NCBI RefSeq assembly: GCF_005473905.2
Contig: NZ_CP061336.1
Coordinates: 1,410,501-1,474,500, forward strand
Reading direction: 5' to 3'
Length of the DNA: 64,000 nucleotides
DNA from: Ruminiclostridium herbifermentans
GTDB lineage: Bacteria > Bacillota > Clostridia > Acetivibrionales > DSM-1351
How positions within the stretch are numbered: position 1 is the stretch's first letter; each line of letters begins with the position of its first letter. Positions 63,963 to 64,000 of this stretch are shown in pieces. The position numbers were made by a program, and so were the translations under genes. Below the pieces are notes generated by a model. The model saw only the letters and a list, made by a program, of their open reading frames with translations, did not search any database and had not been told where the DNA came from.

Positions 63963-64000
63963 ATGGACGATAAATTATTTAATTTGATTGAAAAAATGTA
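63963..64000 (+). CDS. Start of a further gene, cut by window end
   Basis: AAGGAGG followed by ATG 63963 opens a frame MDDKLFNLIEKM to the edge. Too short to assign. A MarR-type regulator would fit the neighbourhood of exporters, but nothing shown proves it. Confidence 0.6.
   Translation, partial: MDDKLFNLIEKM

Overview
The window is low-GC DNA with strong GGAGG-type ribosome binding sites, A/T-rich third codon positions, a spoIVFB-type sporulation protease and clostridial gene orders (mreBCD-mrdA-minCDE, nfnAB, lysA-ddh, class V aminotransferase-serA). This points to an anaerobic, spore-forming member of the Clostridia (Firmicutes). Genus or species cannot be fixed from sequence alone.

Layout. 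1-13 kb: end of a SEC-C protein, citrate synthase, pyruvate kinase, Lon, a tartrate/D-malate-type decarboxylating dehydrogenase, a membrane TPR-like protein, a PRC-barrel protein and mecA (minus strand). 12.5-21.4 kb: the cell shape and division cluster maf, radC, mreBCD, mrdA, minCDE, then a methylglyoxal-synthase-like gene whose catalytic residues look degraded. 21.65-36.03 kb: a foreign island. Its left part is a decayed integrative element: the C-terminal piece of a large serine recombinase, an IS21-family insertion (istA/istB), three small genes, a primase-helicase, an excisionase-like HTH protein and a Cys-rich accessory protein. Its right part is a tightly overlapping pstSCAB-phoU-phoB-phoR operon with a visibly higher GC content. 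Imperfect inverted repeats lie at both outer ends. 36-38 kb: a SpoIVFA-like LytM protein and SpoIVFB, which in related genomes directly follow the min genes, so the island split an ancestral cluster. 38-50 kb: nfnAB, a flavodoxin, an unknown lipoprotein-like or membrane-anchored protein and an AI-2E-family permease (both minus strand), paired half-size TSUP permeases, and a MoxR-DUF58-DUF4129 operon. 50-57 kb: a TrmB-like regulator, lysA, ddh, a PCP_red-like small protein, and a tandem glycine riboswitch ahead of an aminotransferase and serA. 57-64 kb: a secreted copper-amine-oxidase-N protein, a heterodimeric ABC exporter pair and the first codons of a further gene.

The genes cover central carbon flow (citrate synthase, pyruvate kinase, decarboxylating dehydrogenase), reductant transfer (NfnAB), lysine/DAP and serine synthesis, envelope growth and division, and phosphate sensing and import. 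The least explained items are: (i) a roughly 96-nt structured motif present at 12337 and 46167, with a 5'-truncated copy abutting the island's right end; (ii) an array of 12 GTAGCAG heptamers, six on each strand, inside a small gene next to the island primase, resembling iterons of a replication origin; (iii) the inverted termini that place the Pho system inside a mobile island; and (iv) two structured leader-like RNAs at 758-850 and 2942-3070. No tRNA, rRNA or CRISPR array was seen.
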